A stretch of 64,000 nt of DNA from Diphasiastrum complanatum. Lineage: Eukaryota > Streptophyta > Lycopodiopsida > Lycopodiales > Lycopodiaceae. Positions 21,168 to 33,000 of this stretch are shown in pieces. Location of the stretch: contig CM055112.1 in NCBI GenBank assembly GCA_029204225.1, positions 839,852-903,851 of the forward strand. The letters are read 5' to 3'. The position numbers and the translations under genes were made by a program. The notes below the pieces were generated by a model. That model saw only the letters and a program-made list of their open reading frames with translations. It had not been told where the DNA came from and ran no database searches. Each line of letters begins with the position of its first letter. The first letter of the stretch is position 1.

Positions 21168-22680
21168 AGGCCAGTTGCTTCCCTTTCTCCTAGAGTTATC
21201 TCTACCAAGAGACCCCAGATTATCCTGAGCTCTGCAAGAATCATCACCCCTTCTTCTTCCTGTTGTTCGTCCTGCTCCTCAGTAGGTTTCTTCACCAAAA
21301 GTGTTGATTATCCAAGAGGAGCTCAACAAAATAATAGAGAAATTTGAAAATATTGTATCTACTTCTCTTTCTTTTCCTGTAAATAATCTTTTTGTTAGAA
21401 TTCCATATGATCCTGACCAAGTTTTTTTTATTCTAACCATTATAACCAGTATGAGGCCTACCTAGCTAATAAAATTGATATTCTCGACAATTATTTTGAT
21501 TTTTTTCTTCAGATTCACGTAAAAGCTTTAGATTGGGTCCCAAATTTTGTGACGAGCTAAAAGATAAAACATCAAAAATTTCAAATGTAATAGTAGAAGC
21601 GGGAGGCTCCTTTTTGTAGGATAATATTAGTTTCGATTCCCATAATATAGTTTTTGTTGTTAGTCCATTTTTCATCAGAGCGATAAAGACAAAAGAAGCC
21701 GATTTTGAGAAGGCTGTATATTTTATCAAATGCAGTCCAGTGGCAAAATTTTATTTGATTTCATATGAAATTAACTAAGGATTGCTCTTTTGTTTTTGTT
21801 GCTTTAATCTGGATTGTTGCATGCGGCATTGCTTTAATAAGTAAAGATTTCTTTAATAAGTCTGGATTTATCGATATTTTTATTTTGGTTATTGCAGTCG
21901 GTATTGGAACCTGAACATTATTTCTGTAAAGATAAATAAGGAGGGAGTATCAAATTTTCTATGTGTAAATTTGAACTCAGCTGCAAATACACATAGAGAA
22001 TTTGATTCTCTACTTCATGATGTCGTTCGAGATATACCGACAACGGCAATCTCAATTGGAGAGATAACCATTAGATCTCTCAAGGTATATTCAATTTATC
22101 TCTGATTTGCATGTATTTTTTTTCAGTTTAAATCCATCATCATAGCATAAATATATATGTTTTGTCATAATATTACTAATTTTCGTTCAATATATGCTGT
22201 GCGTATAGCTGAAGGATGCTTTTAGTTGTGCATGGTTTGTCCTGTACAATACGAAACTATTTTTGGAGTGGTATAATTTACAAGTGGATGTAGATATTGA
22301 AAAGGTAATATTTTGTTCATTTGTAATTCTTTTTATTATGATTTAATTTTTTTACTATCATTGTTTGTAATTTGCTGATTCTCATTTTTTGTGATGACAA
22401 TTCACTCTTGAGTTGTAGACTCCTGACGATGTATATAGATTTTGGCAAGAGTTGATCAGAACATATGCAAAGATCGGTATAAGTGTTGCAACTGAGATCG
22501 AGGGCCCTCAAATTAACAGCCTTTCAGGTTGCTCATGATGCAGATCTTATTATATACGATCAAAAAAGAATAAAAGTCCTTTCTAACATAGAAGAAGGCG
22601 ATATTACAACAGAGAGTTTTCTTGTCTTAAAAGACATAGAGGCCCTTCCCCAAACAGAGGAAGGCGAGATTATAGGAGGA
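21168..22680 (+). pseudogene. Exon-like blocks of an unknown multi-exon protein
   Basis: Protein-like blocks follow the H3-like frame. 21290-21480 holds VLIIQEELNKIIEKFENIV and, after a shift at a T8 run, YEAYLANKIDILDNYFDFF. 21513-21778, after a CAG acceptor, holds DELKDKTSKISNVIVEAGG, one TAG, then FVVSPFFIRAIKTKEADF. 21898-22084 (CAG acceptor, GTATAT donor) holds REFDSLLHDVVRDIPTTAI. 22209-22304 is exactly 32 codons between TATAG and GTAATA and contains LKDAFSCAWFVLYNTK. 22419-22680 begins TPDDVYRFWQELIRTYAKI and continues in a shifted frame with HDADLIIYDQKRIKVLSN. Phase-compatible splice sites support a true gene. The family is unknown. It ends where a Copia fragment begins. Confidence 0.5.
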
Positions 22681-22689
22681 GTTGTTCCC

Positions 22690-23210
22690 TTATTTCTTAG
22701 CTCTTGCAGCTCCACCTTTCTTGAATGTCTCTATATGATGCTTTCCCATAACACATCCTTCATATATGGCGTGATGATCATCCTGTAGTGCTGGTAATCC
22801 TGTTACCATCTTCAGTTTTGCCATCAATCTTAAGCTCTCATAGTTTAAGTGGCCAAGTCTCCTATGTCACAACTCAGATTGTGATGCTGTTGAGGTAGCC
22901 AAACCATATTCACCTAGTTTTGCAGCATCCAGTTTATAAAAGCCATAGTTACTATTCTGATAACCTTCATTGGTTGTGGTCCATATCCTTCATTGGGCAT
23001 CCATCCTTGACAAATTCAACTTTGAGATGTTGATTTGCCATCACACCAACGAAAAGCCAACTCTTTTTGAGTCCAGGAACATAAATCACATTAGAGATAT
23101 TCTTGATCTTACCATCAGAAAACTGCACAAGTACATCGCCAATACCATGTATTTGGCATTCCTCCCCATTGGCTTGTGTGACCTTGTCCCCATCATGGAT
23201 TGGCAAGAAT
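22690..23210 (-). pseudogene. Copia protease/pre-integrase fragment
   Basis: The minus-strand frame 22967-23206 carries IYVPGLKKSWLFVGVM, the end of a Copia protease region. Further along, in a shifted frame, the GAG-pre-integrase motif RRLGHLNYESLRLMAKLKM follows. Both ends are truncated and no LTR is attached. It probably inserted into, or was joined to, the unknown gene ending near 22680. 23211-23600 continues with low-complexity Lys/Arg-rich minus frames that may be the gag-protease spacer. Confidence 0.75.
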
Positions 23211-24199
23211 TTTTCAAACCAATCGCAGTCAGGGCCTCAGACCAACGCTCAAAAGACTGAAGCTAATGTGCGGTATATACCGAGGGTCAAACAGATTGTT
23301 GAAAATTTTGAAAAGACTGACCATTGTTGTGACATTTTCAAAGAGGGAAGAGGAGTGGGTGATGGTATCAAAGGACGTACCTATCACCTTTGTCCTCTCC
23401 CTTGTTTGCTGATCCTTCCTCACCCTCTTTATCCTCCTCACTCTCCTTATCCTCCTCAAATTTGAATGCTCCTCTTGCTCTTGCACTTTGCTTGTTCTTC
23501 TTGCTCTTCCTCTTTGCTTACTCCTTGCAAAATCAAATGTGGTGAGTTCAAGAAAAAAAGGAAAAGTGGAAGATGGAGGTTTTCTGAGTAATGGATGCAA
23601 GATAATATTTCTCTCTATCTCTTTTCCTCACTCTCTCTTTCTCTTACATTATAGTATCAATTTCAATGTGATTGCAGTTTGGTTTTTTTGACTTCATGTT
23701 TTCTATGTAGGTTTATTTTGACACAAAGGAGTCAGCGGATACACACAATTTTTTTAAGATAACAGGCAAGTCGGAAAGGCCGTCGAAATAGGCGAATCTG
23801 TAGGATTTGCTATTCCGAAGGCTATTCCGATGGCTTATTTTCTATTAGCATGAGGGATGATGAGGATACTGTAGATCCAGAGTTTTTTGCTGTAGATCCA
23901 GACTTACAAAGGGTCGGAATGCCTATTGGAATATCACGATCTGTGGGATTTGTTAAATTAGCAGCTATTCCGATGCCAAATCCTCTATTCATCAACTGGA
24001 TATCCAATTTTTTGGTGCATATACAAGATTCCATATGATCTTTATTGTTCTTTGTGTAAAATTAGATTGTTGGAATTTTTTTTTTGTGGTAACAAACTTA
24101 ACAAACTACAATACTGGTTTTTGTTTTGCATTAGAGAAAATTTGAGCACAAAAGAGGCCTTTCAAAAAGATATTTTTTATTTTTTTGCTCAAAAGTTTT

Positions 24200-24265
24200 T
24201 TCCACATGGACCAATCGAAACACTCAAATTTGAAATCTACGTAACGTAGCTCTTTATATTGATAT
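24200..24265. repeat. Dispersed repeat with near-palindromic ACGT core (copy 1)
   Basis: The sequence 'tttgaaatctacgtaacgta' with the preceding 'ggaccaatc' recurs at about 40705-40765. Both copies are preceded by a 'gaaaggcc'-like word and T-rich DNA. They are probably two fragments of a short nonautonomous transposon. Confidence 0.45.
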
Positions 24266-24355
24266 TTTTTTCCTTTTAAAAGAATTGTAATTTTGAGTCG
24301 GGGTGTAACCCATAAAGAAGCCATTTTATCTATAGTAATGCAACTCAGCAAAAAC

Positions 24356-24690
24356 ACAGTATAACTTTCGAACGGCAGCTCGGATTGAGACGATTGCAGT
24401 GCATCAGAAAGCCCTCAACAAGAGCTTTTCAATGACACCCAACATGACCTAGTTCCGAACTACGGTGAAAAAGTTATGGCCAGTCAAAGTTTTGATCGGT
24501 CACCACTTGGTCAACCTGATATCTATTTCAAGTGTAGTTGATCAAGTGTTGACCAACCATAACTCCTTCACCGTAGCTCAAAGTTGGGTCATGTTGGGTG
24601 TCGTTGAAAAGCTCTTGTTGAGGGCTTTCAAATGGCACCGTAATCGTCTAATCTGAGATGTCGTTCAAAAGTTATGATTTTTTTCAGCCA
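24356..24690. repeat. Hairpin-forming inverted repeat of about 330 bp
   Basis: The left arm starts 'ataactttcgaacggcagc' and the right arm ends with the complement, 'gttcaaaagttatg'. The words 'gccctcaacaagagctttt' and 'gacacccaacatgacc' pair in order across about 150 bp per arm, with the centre near 24523. This is a small foldback or MITE-like element. Target duplication is unclear. Confidence 0.8.
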
Positions 24691-25224
24691 CAGACTACAC
24701 TATGCACATAATAGCTAACCAACGAAGTATGTGTGGGCAGGACTACGGGTAGAAAAAGATTTTATTTTAGTATTTTATATTGCCAAAATATTGTCATCCT
24801 ACGTGACCATCCTTACAGAGCCTTTCCAAGGCCAAATTTTTTCTAATGCATTTCTCATTATTGATTTCTAGGCCGATCACCATCAGAACAGTTGAGGCGC
24901 ACATTTTGAAGCAGATCTTAGATACTAACAGGGTCGGAATACACGATGTTGTTTTGAATAGTGTACCAATGTCTATTCCGACGGCTATTCTGACCTCTCC
25001 TTACATTTTTTTTGAGCTTTCAAATGACAGATCTGTGAATTTTATGATAAATTTGAAAATCTTATGTTTTTTTTTTTAGTAGAATCTTCAATTGTGATGA
25101 GTAGTTCTATGATTTTCCCATAAGGCAATAGTTGTATGAGTTTTTGTTATGAAATTATTTTGTAGGTTTGTATGTTGATTTTTTGGCTCAAACACCATCC
25201 AAGCAGCTTACCAACACAATTAAT

Positions 25225-25790
25225 AACAAGTCCAGGTACTTGTATAGTTTTGTAACAATCTGTCTCCTATTTTTTGTTGAAGATCCACATTCTGTAGTGT
25301 AAGACTACATTCAATTTTATTTACATCAACTGGGGTGGGAATCAGTGGAGGTTGGAACAGACCTCGAAATATGTAGATCAATTTAAGACAACATACCATA
25401 CTTATTCCGAGGTGCATTCTGACCTCTGCTCATAAATTTTTACATCTCAGAAACAGATTTCCGATACACATTAGCAAGTTGTGCCTAAACAATGCTTGAT
25501 TGTTACCACCTCATAAATGCTAGATTGTATACCTCTGCTCATAAATTTTTACATAAATCTTTGTCTCCTATTTTTGTTGTAGATGCACGTTTTGTAGTGT
25601 GGGACTACATTCAATTTTATTTTACATTAGGATTTATGATAATATATCTACACATTTTAAAAACAAATCTATACTTTTATTGATGAATCTGTTAATAATG
25701 GGTGGGAAATTAGTGGAGGTCAATATAGACCTCGGAATATGTGGATTTGTTTAAGGCAGTATACCATCTCTTATTCCGCTAACTCTACCC
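25225..25790. repeat. Tandem duplication of about 310 bp
   Basis: Two diverged direct copies share 'tgtctcctatttttt', 'agtgtaagactacattcaa' (second copy 'agtgtgggactacattcaa'), 'gtggaggt' and 'agacctcg'. The second copy is interrupted by extra AT-rich DNA. Confidence 0.65.
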
Positions 25791-25799
25791 AAAATCCAC

Positions 25800-27680
25800 C
25801 TAAGAACACTCTAAAAAAGCAAAAAACTAAAAAGCAACTAAAAAACAACTAAACTAGTTAGTGAAATCTATCCCTGGCAATGGGGCCACTGTAAAGTGTG
25901 TAGATAAAGTCGTGAGCAGCCCTTCTGCCTGCAAAGAGGGTTAGCTCACTGGATAGGTACCTAACTATGCCAAGATGCTACTTTTAGATGCTTCCTACTT
26001 TTCCCTTATCACTACCACCTTTTAACACTACCCCTTCCTATACTAACCACACATACATCATGATTTAGAGTGCAAGAAGAGAGATAGAAGAATAGAGAAG
26101 AAAAGTAGAGCAAGAGGGGGAGAGAGAAAGTGAGAGGGGGGGTTAGCTCATTTGCTCATTTTGCCTACTAATGGAGAAACATTAACAATGCAAACAAAAA
26201 ACATGTAAGCTAGGAAGCAAAAGCAAACACAACAAGAACATTAGCAAGTAGTGAATAGCAAATGAGAATGCTTCTCTCTAAAATGGTAGAGTTTCCTCCT
26301 CCTCATTAAGCATGGAAAATATGATAAAAAATGGTGTCTTTTTATGAATGGGGAAGGCCCTTGCCCGTTAATCCTAGTGGTTACTCCTAATAATATGGGC
26401 TCTAATCCACATGATTCACTTTGGGTCCAATCCAATCCAAGGATCCTAAAAATGTACATTGGAAATCACATGCTACATGTGAGTTTCACTTTGGACCCAA
26501 CTTTTTAAGTTTAGTCTAAGCTTATTAACTTGACATTGTGGCCTCAAGTTTTATTGAATCGATAATAGGGCCCAAGTCTTTTATTCTAACCAACTTTATT
26601 TATTTACAATATGTTGGGAATACCCCTAACATACTTTCCATAACCAAAAAAAAGATCTTATAGATGGTACTCATTGTGTTCAAGACAATAATTCCATTAA
26701 TGATGCACAAATTTAAATGGGTAGGCTCAGCACATTTTGACAATGTAATGCTAAGTTCATGAATTGACAAGTCAAATGAGAATTTTAGTAATAGTGAGCT
26801 GATGGGTCCAGGGTATTCACAACGACCAATAATGGTCTATGCATTTCGTATCGGGATGACATGGCATCAATTTTCCAAGCGCAAGTTAGCAATCAATGGC
26901 TAGTGGATCAAAGTCATCAACACAATAGGGATGAATAACTATCTTCCCAACAATGATCAAGTCTTTTAGGCTTCGAACTCCCGGTAGACGCACCATTGTT
27001 TGCGTCTGACGGGTCCAATAATGCTCAACAATGCAGGGTTTAGGTGGAATTCATGACTAATGGATCAGTTTCATCAGATTGGTGTATAAACTCTTTTCAA
27101 CCAATGCCAAGTAGGTACTTTCGAAATGATATTTCTTTAACAAGTTCTGCATTCCCAGCAGAAGAACCAATGTTGGCTGGATTTTCCATTGAGGGATTGT
27201 CCCGTTGGAAGGTCTTCAATAGGGGAAGGCACACACTACCCTTACGAGAGTGACCAGGGCAACGCCGCTTCCAATCCTGGGGCCGTCAATCACCCCGTAC
27301 TGCCAGGTCAATGAGAGTTTTCTAGGTTTCTAGAGGTATGATCGTTGGGAGAGGACATGACTATTCAGTTTACTACTCGACTTTAATTCTTATATTCTTG
27401 GTCTATAAAATAATGCTAGGTACTGTGTGCTTGAGTATGATCTTCAAAGTTAACTTGAGAAATATTCTCCCTGCCAAAGGCACATTGCAGGATTTCTAAT
27501 TTCAAATAAGATTATGTCAAAGAGCTCCTATCCATTCTATGGGTTGAGCTCTAATCCACTCTTGGCACACGAAACACTCTGATACAGATGATTTCTTCCT
27601 TTTATGGTAATACACTCTCCTAGTTTGACCGGGTTCTATAACATTCGATAGTTCTTAGCTATCCCACACAATCTTTATCG
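25800..27680. other. Stretch without recognised gene
   Basis: Contains a purine-rich tract (about 26065-26145) and otherwise unique-looking DNA. A TATAAAATA word at about 27403 lies 290 bp before the first Copia-related coding sequence, but no LTR partner is seen. Confidence 0.4.
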
Positions 27681-27689
27681 AGGATCAGT

Positions 27690-29470
27690 TCATCGACATC
27701 AAACGCAAAGGCATTGTTCCAGGAGAACCTTCAACATCTGCCATTAACATGCCAATTTCAGCTTTAGGATCAAGCATGTCCATCGTCGATCCACTATACG
27801 ACATCAAGTCAGATGAAGATGTTGCTGCTACCCAACAACAAGTCCCATAAATGGTTTATCAGTCAATTCTTCTAAGAAGATTAAGCCGAGTGCACACACA
27901 GCCCACAAGGTATACTCTTGAGTCTGTCTGTCTTTTGATACAGAAACCGATGACAGTCAAAGAGGCACTTAGCCAATCAAACTCTGATCTCTAAAGAGAA
28001 GCCATGGATAGAGAATATTCCTCTTTGATCAAGAACCAGACGTGGTCATTAGTTGAAGCTCCTGTTGGCTGCAATATCATCAATTGCAAATGGATCTTTA
28101 GCATCAAGTATAATGCCAATGGAGCAATTGATCAAAGGAAGGCAAGACTGATTGCACAAGGATTCACTCAGATCCCCAACGTTGACTACAATGAAACTCT
28201 CAGTCCAGTAGTCAAGCATTCATAAATCTGAGCCCTCATATCGTATGCTGCAGTAGCTGACCTTGAAGTGTATCAACTCGATGTACAAACAACTTATCTG
28301 AATGGAATTATATAAGAAGACATCTACATGATCCAGCTCGAAGGATATATTCTGGAAGGTATGAAGAATCATGTCTATAAATTCCATAAGGCACTTTATA
28401 GCTTGAAATAGTCTGCCAAAGCTTGGTTTCAAAGGATCAACACGTTCCTCATCCAACAAGGTTTCCAACCAAGCATTGCTGATTGCAACGTCTATTCCAA
28501 ATCGGTGCAACAATCCTTCATTATCATCACCTTATACGTGGATTATACGTTTCTTTTCAGCAACAATACCAATCTGGTTAAGGACGCTAAACAGATGCAA
28601 TTTTGTAAGTTCGACATGACTGACCTAGGTGAAGATCACTTCTATTTGGACATTCAAATATATTGAGACAGAGTGAGATGATTGATTTATATCACTCAAC
28701 AAAGGTACCTTCACAATGTTCTTAACAGATATAATCTGATGAACTATAATTCAGCTCACTCACCAATGGATCCAAGCCTGCATCTATCAAGGGACCAATG
28801 TCCTCAGACCAAGCAGGAAGAGGAGCAAATGAGAGAGTATCCTTATCGATCGATACTTGGATCTCTCATGTACGCAATGGTTTGTACAAGGCCTAACATC
28901 TCTTTTGCAGTAAGCTCACTCAACCAATTTATGGCTAATCTTGACATTACCCATTGGAAGGCTCTCATAAGAGTCATGAGGTATATTCGAGCTACCATGG
29001 ACCAGTGCATATGCTATGGAAAAGTCTACAATGACAATCTTCATCAGCTCAATGGATATTCTGATGCAAGTTGAGGAGGAGATGTAGACAATCATAAGTC
29101 CACATCTGGATATACATTATTCTTCAACGGCTGTCCTATCTCATGGAACAGTCGTAAGCAAACCTCTATCACTCTTTCGTCTACGAAACATAATACATTG
29201 CTGCTTCTCAATCTATTAAAGAAGCATTTTGGTTGAGAAATTTACTGTCAAACATCAGTTTGAATCAGTACAGCCCCACTATCATATTCTATGATAATCA
29301 GAGTGCAATTGCTCTATTGGCCAATCCTAGATTTCACTCTAAGAGTAAGCACATTGAGATTTGATATCACAATATTAGGGGAAAGGATCTCCAAGGAGGT
29401 AAGCTTAACATACTATAGAATGTAGGACATGGCTGCAGATATATTTACAAAGGCATTAAGTATTAATGCA
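27690..29470 (+). pseudogene. Copia reverse transcriptase and RNase H, decayed
   Basis: The order is the spacer before RT, then the RT start (NQTWSLVEAPVGCNIINCKW, 28034-28093), ARLIAQGFTQ, the LDVQTTYLNGII region and AWFQRINTFL. The catalytic motif at about 28531 reads YVDY in place of YVDD. RNase H follows (SILGSLMYAMVCTRPNISFA, then DASXGGDVDNHKSTSGYT). At least six in-frame stops and the active-site change show it is dead. The 5' half (gag, protease, integrase) is missing. A polypurine tract and LTR start follow directly. Confidence 0.9.
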
Positions 29471-29527
29471 CACAACAAGTTTTTGCATTGCTTAGTCTGA
29501 AGATCAAGGCATTCATGGATCCAGATT

Positions 29528-29536
29528 AAGGGGGGG
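29528..29536 (+). promoter_or_regulatory. Polypurine tract
   Basis: The run AAGGGGGGG lies immediately before TGTTGGATTT, the start of an LTR. It marks the 3' end of the Copia element's internal region. Confidence 0.85.
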
Positions 29537-30360
29537 TGTTGGATTTATTTCCTCTACTCTCCTAAATCCTATGTTAATTTGTGTCCATTTATGCCGCTGC
29601 ATTTTACTTGTGTTGTCCCACAGTCTGCATATTTACACGTAAAATAAGACAGGCGAAAAAGACGACAGCTGCAATAGTCTACATTTTTACACGCATTTTA
29701 TGACAGGCAAAAAATGCAAAAAATGCGACACTGCATTTTTACATGCATTTCCTGATAAGTGCAAAATGCGAAAAATGCGACATTGCCTTTTTACATTCAT
29801 TTTATGATAGGCGACACTTGACTAAAATGTGACACTGCATTTTTACACGCAATTTATGATAGGCAAAAAATGCAAAAAATGTGACACTTCATTTTTACAT
29901 GCAATTTATGACAGGCGACACTTGCGTCTAAAAATGCGACACCTATCTGTAAAAGGACACAGGCTGCCTTTAGGTAAGGACAAGGCCAAGACAAATTGTC
30001 AGTAATAGGTTCATAACATTTACAGTTTGTGATTAACTTTGTGAAGCATGTGGTCACATTCGCTATTATTGACTTCTATATTTTGTTATACTTAATCTGA
30101 TTACAACTTTGTCTATTTCTACATTCAAATTTGTGTCAATACTGCAATGCTATTCTATGTTCTATCTGGCCATATGATTGATTTGTCTGGTTGTCTACTC
30201 ATTGCTTCTGCTACCACCATGCATTAAAATCTTTTAAATTATCATATTCTTGTGTTCGCCTACTAAGTCACAGAAGTGCATGCACCGAGAAGAGAAATCG
30301 AGTTCAGATTTTATTTCTTTTGATTCACATTCATATTATTCATACCAAATTGTTGTAAGC
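29537..30360 (+). repeat. 3' LTR of decayed Copia (end uncertain)
   Basis: Begins TGTTGGATTTATTTCC after the polypurine tract. No second LTR is present, so the right limit is a guess. It includes an internal tandem array at 29626-29943. Confidence 0.55.
29626..29943. repeat. About six copies of a 51-55 bp repeat
   Basis: Units start 'catttttacacgcattttat', continue 'gataggcaaaaaatgc' and end 'atgcgacactg'. Copies differ by substitutions and by a 'gacacttg' variant in the third and last units. Confidence 0.85.
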
Positions 30361-31300
30361 TAGGAGAGCTAACCCGTAATAAGTTTACGACCCATGAAGT
30401 GTACTGTTATTACGAAATCTTAAAGAGAGTCTTTTTTTTAAAAAAAAAATTTAGTAACTCGCTTCATGGAAATTCTAATAATAAGACCGTAACTGCTCGC
30501 CATGACTTTAGGACTATACCTCTATATTTCTATGACAGTGCTCATATGAGATATCTTACATCGTAAATCTATGTCATCAGATCTCTGGTCATCAATGTCT
30601 ACTAACACTACTTGAGCTAACAAAATCCGTAGATCAGAAAATTCTATAACATGTATCCATAACTTGTAGTGCGTGCTTAACTAACACAATATGCATGATT
30701 TCAGACATTCATAAAAGATAAAATGGCTAGTGTTGCAAGTATCTAAAAAACCAAAAAAATGAATCATGACTATTTGAGCGATAGTGATGCCCGAACCATT
30801 GTCACATATGCTTAATAAAAGCTCAGTTCTATAAAATTGATCTTTACACGAACTATGTTGTGTATCACATCCAAAACCCCTCGGCTTAGTAGTCCAGCTA
30901 CATATATTCTTCAATAGTATTTGTGTATGAACACAACCAGTATATAAAATAGTACGATGAAAGCGACAATCCAATAGAATATGTTAATTCCATAAATTTG
31001 ATATCTGGCATTCCAAATTTCAAAAGAGTGGTTCAAATGTTCTTCAAACTATTGCGACTCTATCTGCTGGTGAACCAGTCACTCTCCCCGTAGCTCTTGT
31101 CTCTCTCGTTGTAAACGTTTTTGCTGCTGAATGGCCATTTTCTGACAGTCCAAATACCTGCCTCGCCAACTCAATCCTCTCCTACATAAAGAACTGCTCG
31201 TAACTCCATTCTCCAAGTAATCCATGATTCTAGTTATAACAATTTGTTTTTCTTCTAGCAGTGGTATTAGTGTTGATATCTATTTCCGCCCATAGAGTGA
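30360..31300. other. Stretch without recognised gene
   Basis: AT-rich, with short frames only. I see no motif that supports a gene or repeat family. Confidence 0.4.
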
Positions 31301-31302
31301 TA

Positions 31303-33000
31303 TCAGTGCTTCCTACCACCACACAAACTGATCCCGAACTCGTAACACCATTGAAAACATTTTTCCAGATAGTCTAGATGATCTTTGACATCACCATACA
31401 AACAAAAATCATTCAGGAAAATTTTCATAAACCTATCCAGGTAATCATAAAATGCTTTCGTCATAACCTTCTGGAAAGCTGTTGGCAAATTTTTAAGTCC
31501 GAATGACATTACTTTATAGGCATATGGCCCCCATTCTATGATAAGGACAGTCTACTCTCGATCCTTCTTAGCAATTTGTATTTGATTATACCTACTAAAC
31601 CCATCCAGAAAACAATATAATTCATGACCTGTGACCTCATCTAAGATTTGCTCGGTGAATGGTAAAGGGAAATGATCTTTGATTGTAAATGAGTTGAGCT
31701 TATGGCAATCCACCTATACTTATAGATTACCGTTTTTCTTGGGTAGAATCACCATGGGGCTTAACCATGGCGTATAATCAATAGTGTATATAAAAATGAC
31801 TTTTACAAGTTTCTCTATTTTGGCTCGGACCCATTCTCCATGCTTTGGATTCATCTTATAACACTGTTGTCATACATGTCGTGCATCAATGGTGACATTG
31901 ATGGTGTGTTGATAGATTTCCTTTGGTACACCTCTGAGTTCGTTATAAGACCATGCAAATATGGCCTTGTACTTCTTGAATAATTCAGTTGCTCGTTGAA
32001 CAAACTTTGGATCATTATTACCACCAATTGATATGTGCTTCGGACTGTCTTTTGTTCCAAATTAATCTTGATCAATTCTTCTCTGGAGATATGAGTAGGA
32101 TGCAACCGCACAAGCTCATCCTTCAATGTTCGGGATTCTTCAATAATATCTGAAAAATTATGTGAAAACTGTTTTTCATTCAAATCCTTTGCTATCACTT
32201 GTTTATCCTTGTGTAGTAATTCTTTGGAGTCATCTTTTGCTTCTTCTACAGCAAATAGATTAACAACTGTCGATAAATGAGCTTCTCCTACTGGTATGAA
32301 ATTTGGATACAAACTTGTCAAGTATAAATCCTCTTCGGATTCCTCCGTCACTGTTTGGAACAATAATTGCTGAACTGTTTCAACTCCCACTGGTCGAATT
32401 GTGGTATTTAACCTCCCTTGATGTGTTTGCAATTGGATTTTTTTTCCTTCGGCAGGAATTGTCACGATGCATGTCGCCCAATCATGTATTGCTTTCGCAG
32501 CTCGTAGCCAGGGTCGACCTATCAGTTCGGATAGACATCTGAACTCGTGGATAACCTCATGACAACAAAATTCAAAAGAAACTTCAGTCCTTTAATATAG
32601 ATAGGAATTTTTCGAATTTCTCCGGTTGGAGAATCAGCCATACGTATTATCAAATTGCTCTTGTGCAGCGTGATGTTCTTCAATTTGCTATAAGTTTCCT
32701 CCGAGATGATGTTCATTCCATGGATTGAACAATCACGGGAGGAAGTCCTTCCGACATCTTAATTCCTAGTAACTTCGATCGTATAGATTCTGCCAAATAC
32801 GGTGTGATTTGCATCAATTGGCCTATTGTCACCTGAAATTTATAGTTATGCACAAATTCAACACTCTGGTCCACCCCAACATCTACCAACTCAAAGAAAA
32901 AATTTGGCCCCTATGGTTGGTGTAATTGTTCTAGTACATTTTGAGTAACTTTGGCCATCTGACCAATATTGGAGTTAACAATCCGACTGGTGCTTGGTCT
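31303..33000 (-). pseudogene. Ty3/Gypsy protease-RT fragment, Tat/Athila-like
   Basis: Reading on the minus strand: a protease-like segment (NIISEETYSKLKN, LIIRMADSPTGEI, 32522-32716), then a long linker, then RT. RT motifs include PWLSPMVILPKKNGN, KDHFPLPFTEQILD, CFLDGFSRYNQIQIA and MSFGLKNLPTAFQKVMTKAF. The catalytic motif is FLND where FLDD is expected. The segment preceding RT (FAWSYNELRGVPKEI) and the 'FLDGFSRYNQ' form resemble the Tat/Athila branch. Integrase and RNase H are missing; the fragment stops near 31303. Several stops and frame changes show decay. Confidence 0.85.

Larger units (their letters stand above)
23778..25790. repeat. Five dispersed copies of a TCGGAAT...ATTCCGA unit
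   Basis: Short segments of about 40-65 bp start TCGGAAT (or TCGAAAT) and end ATTCCGA or a close variant, so each can form a short terminal stem. They lie near 23778, 23911, 24931, 25362 and 25730. Interiors differ but share 'gtgggattt' or 'ataccat' words in pairs. No coding function is proposed. Confidence 0.5.

Noticed and set aside
26608-26635. Short inverted repeat around 'gttgggaatacccc'
   Set aside because: Too short, single, and without a U-run or other context.
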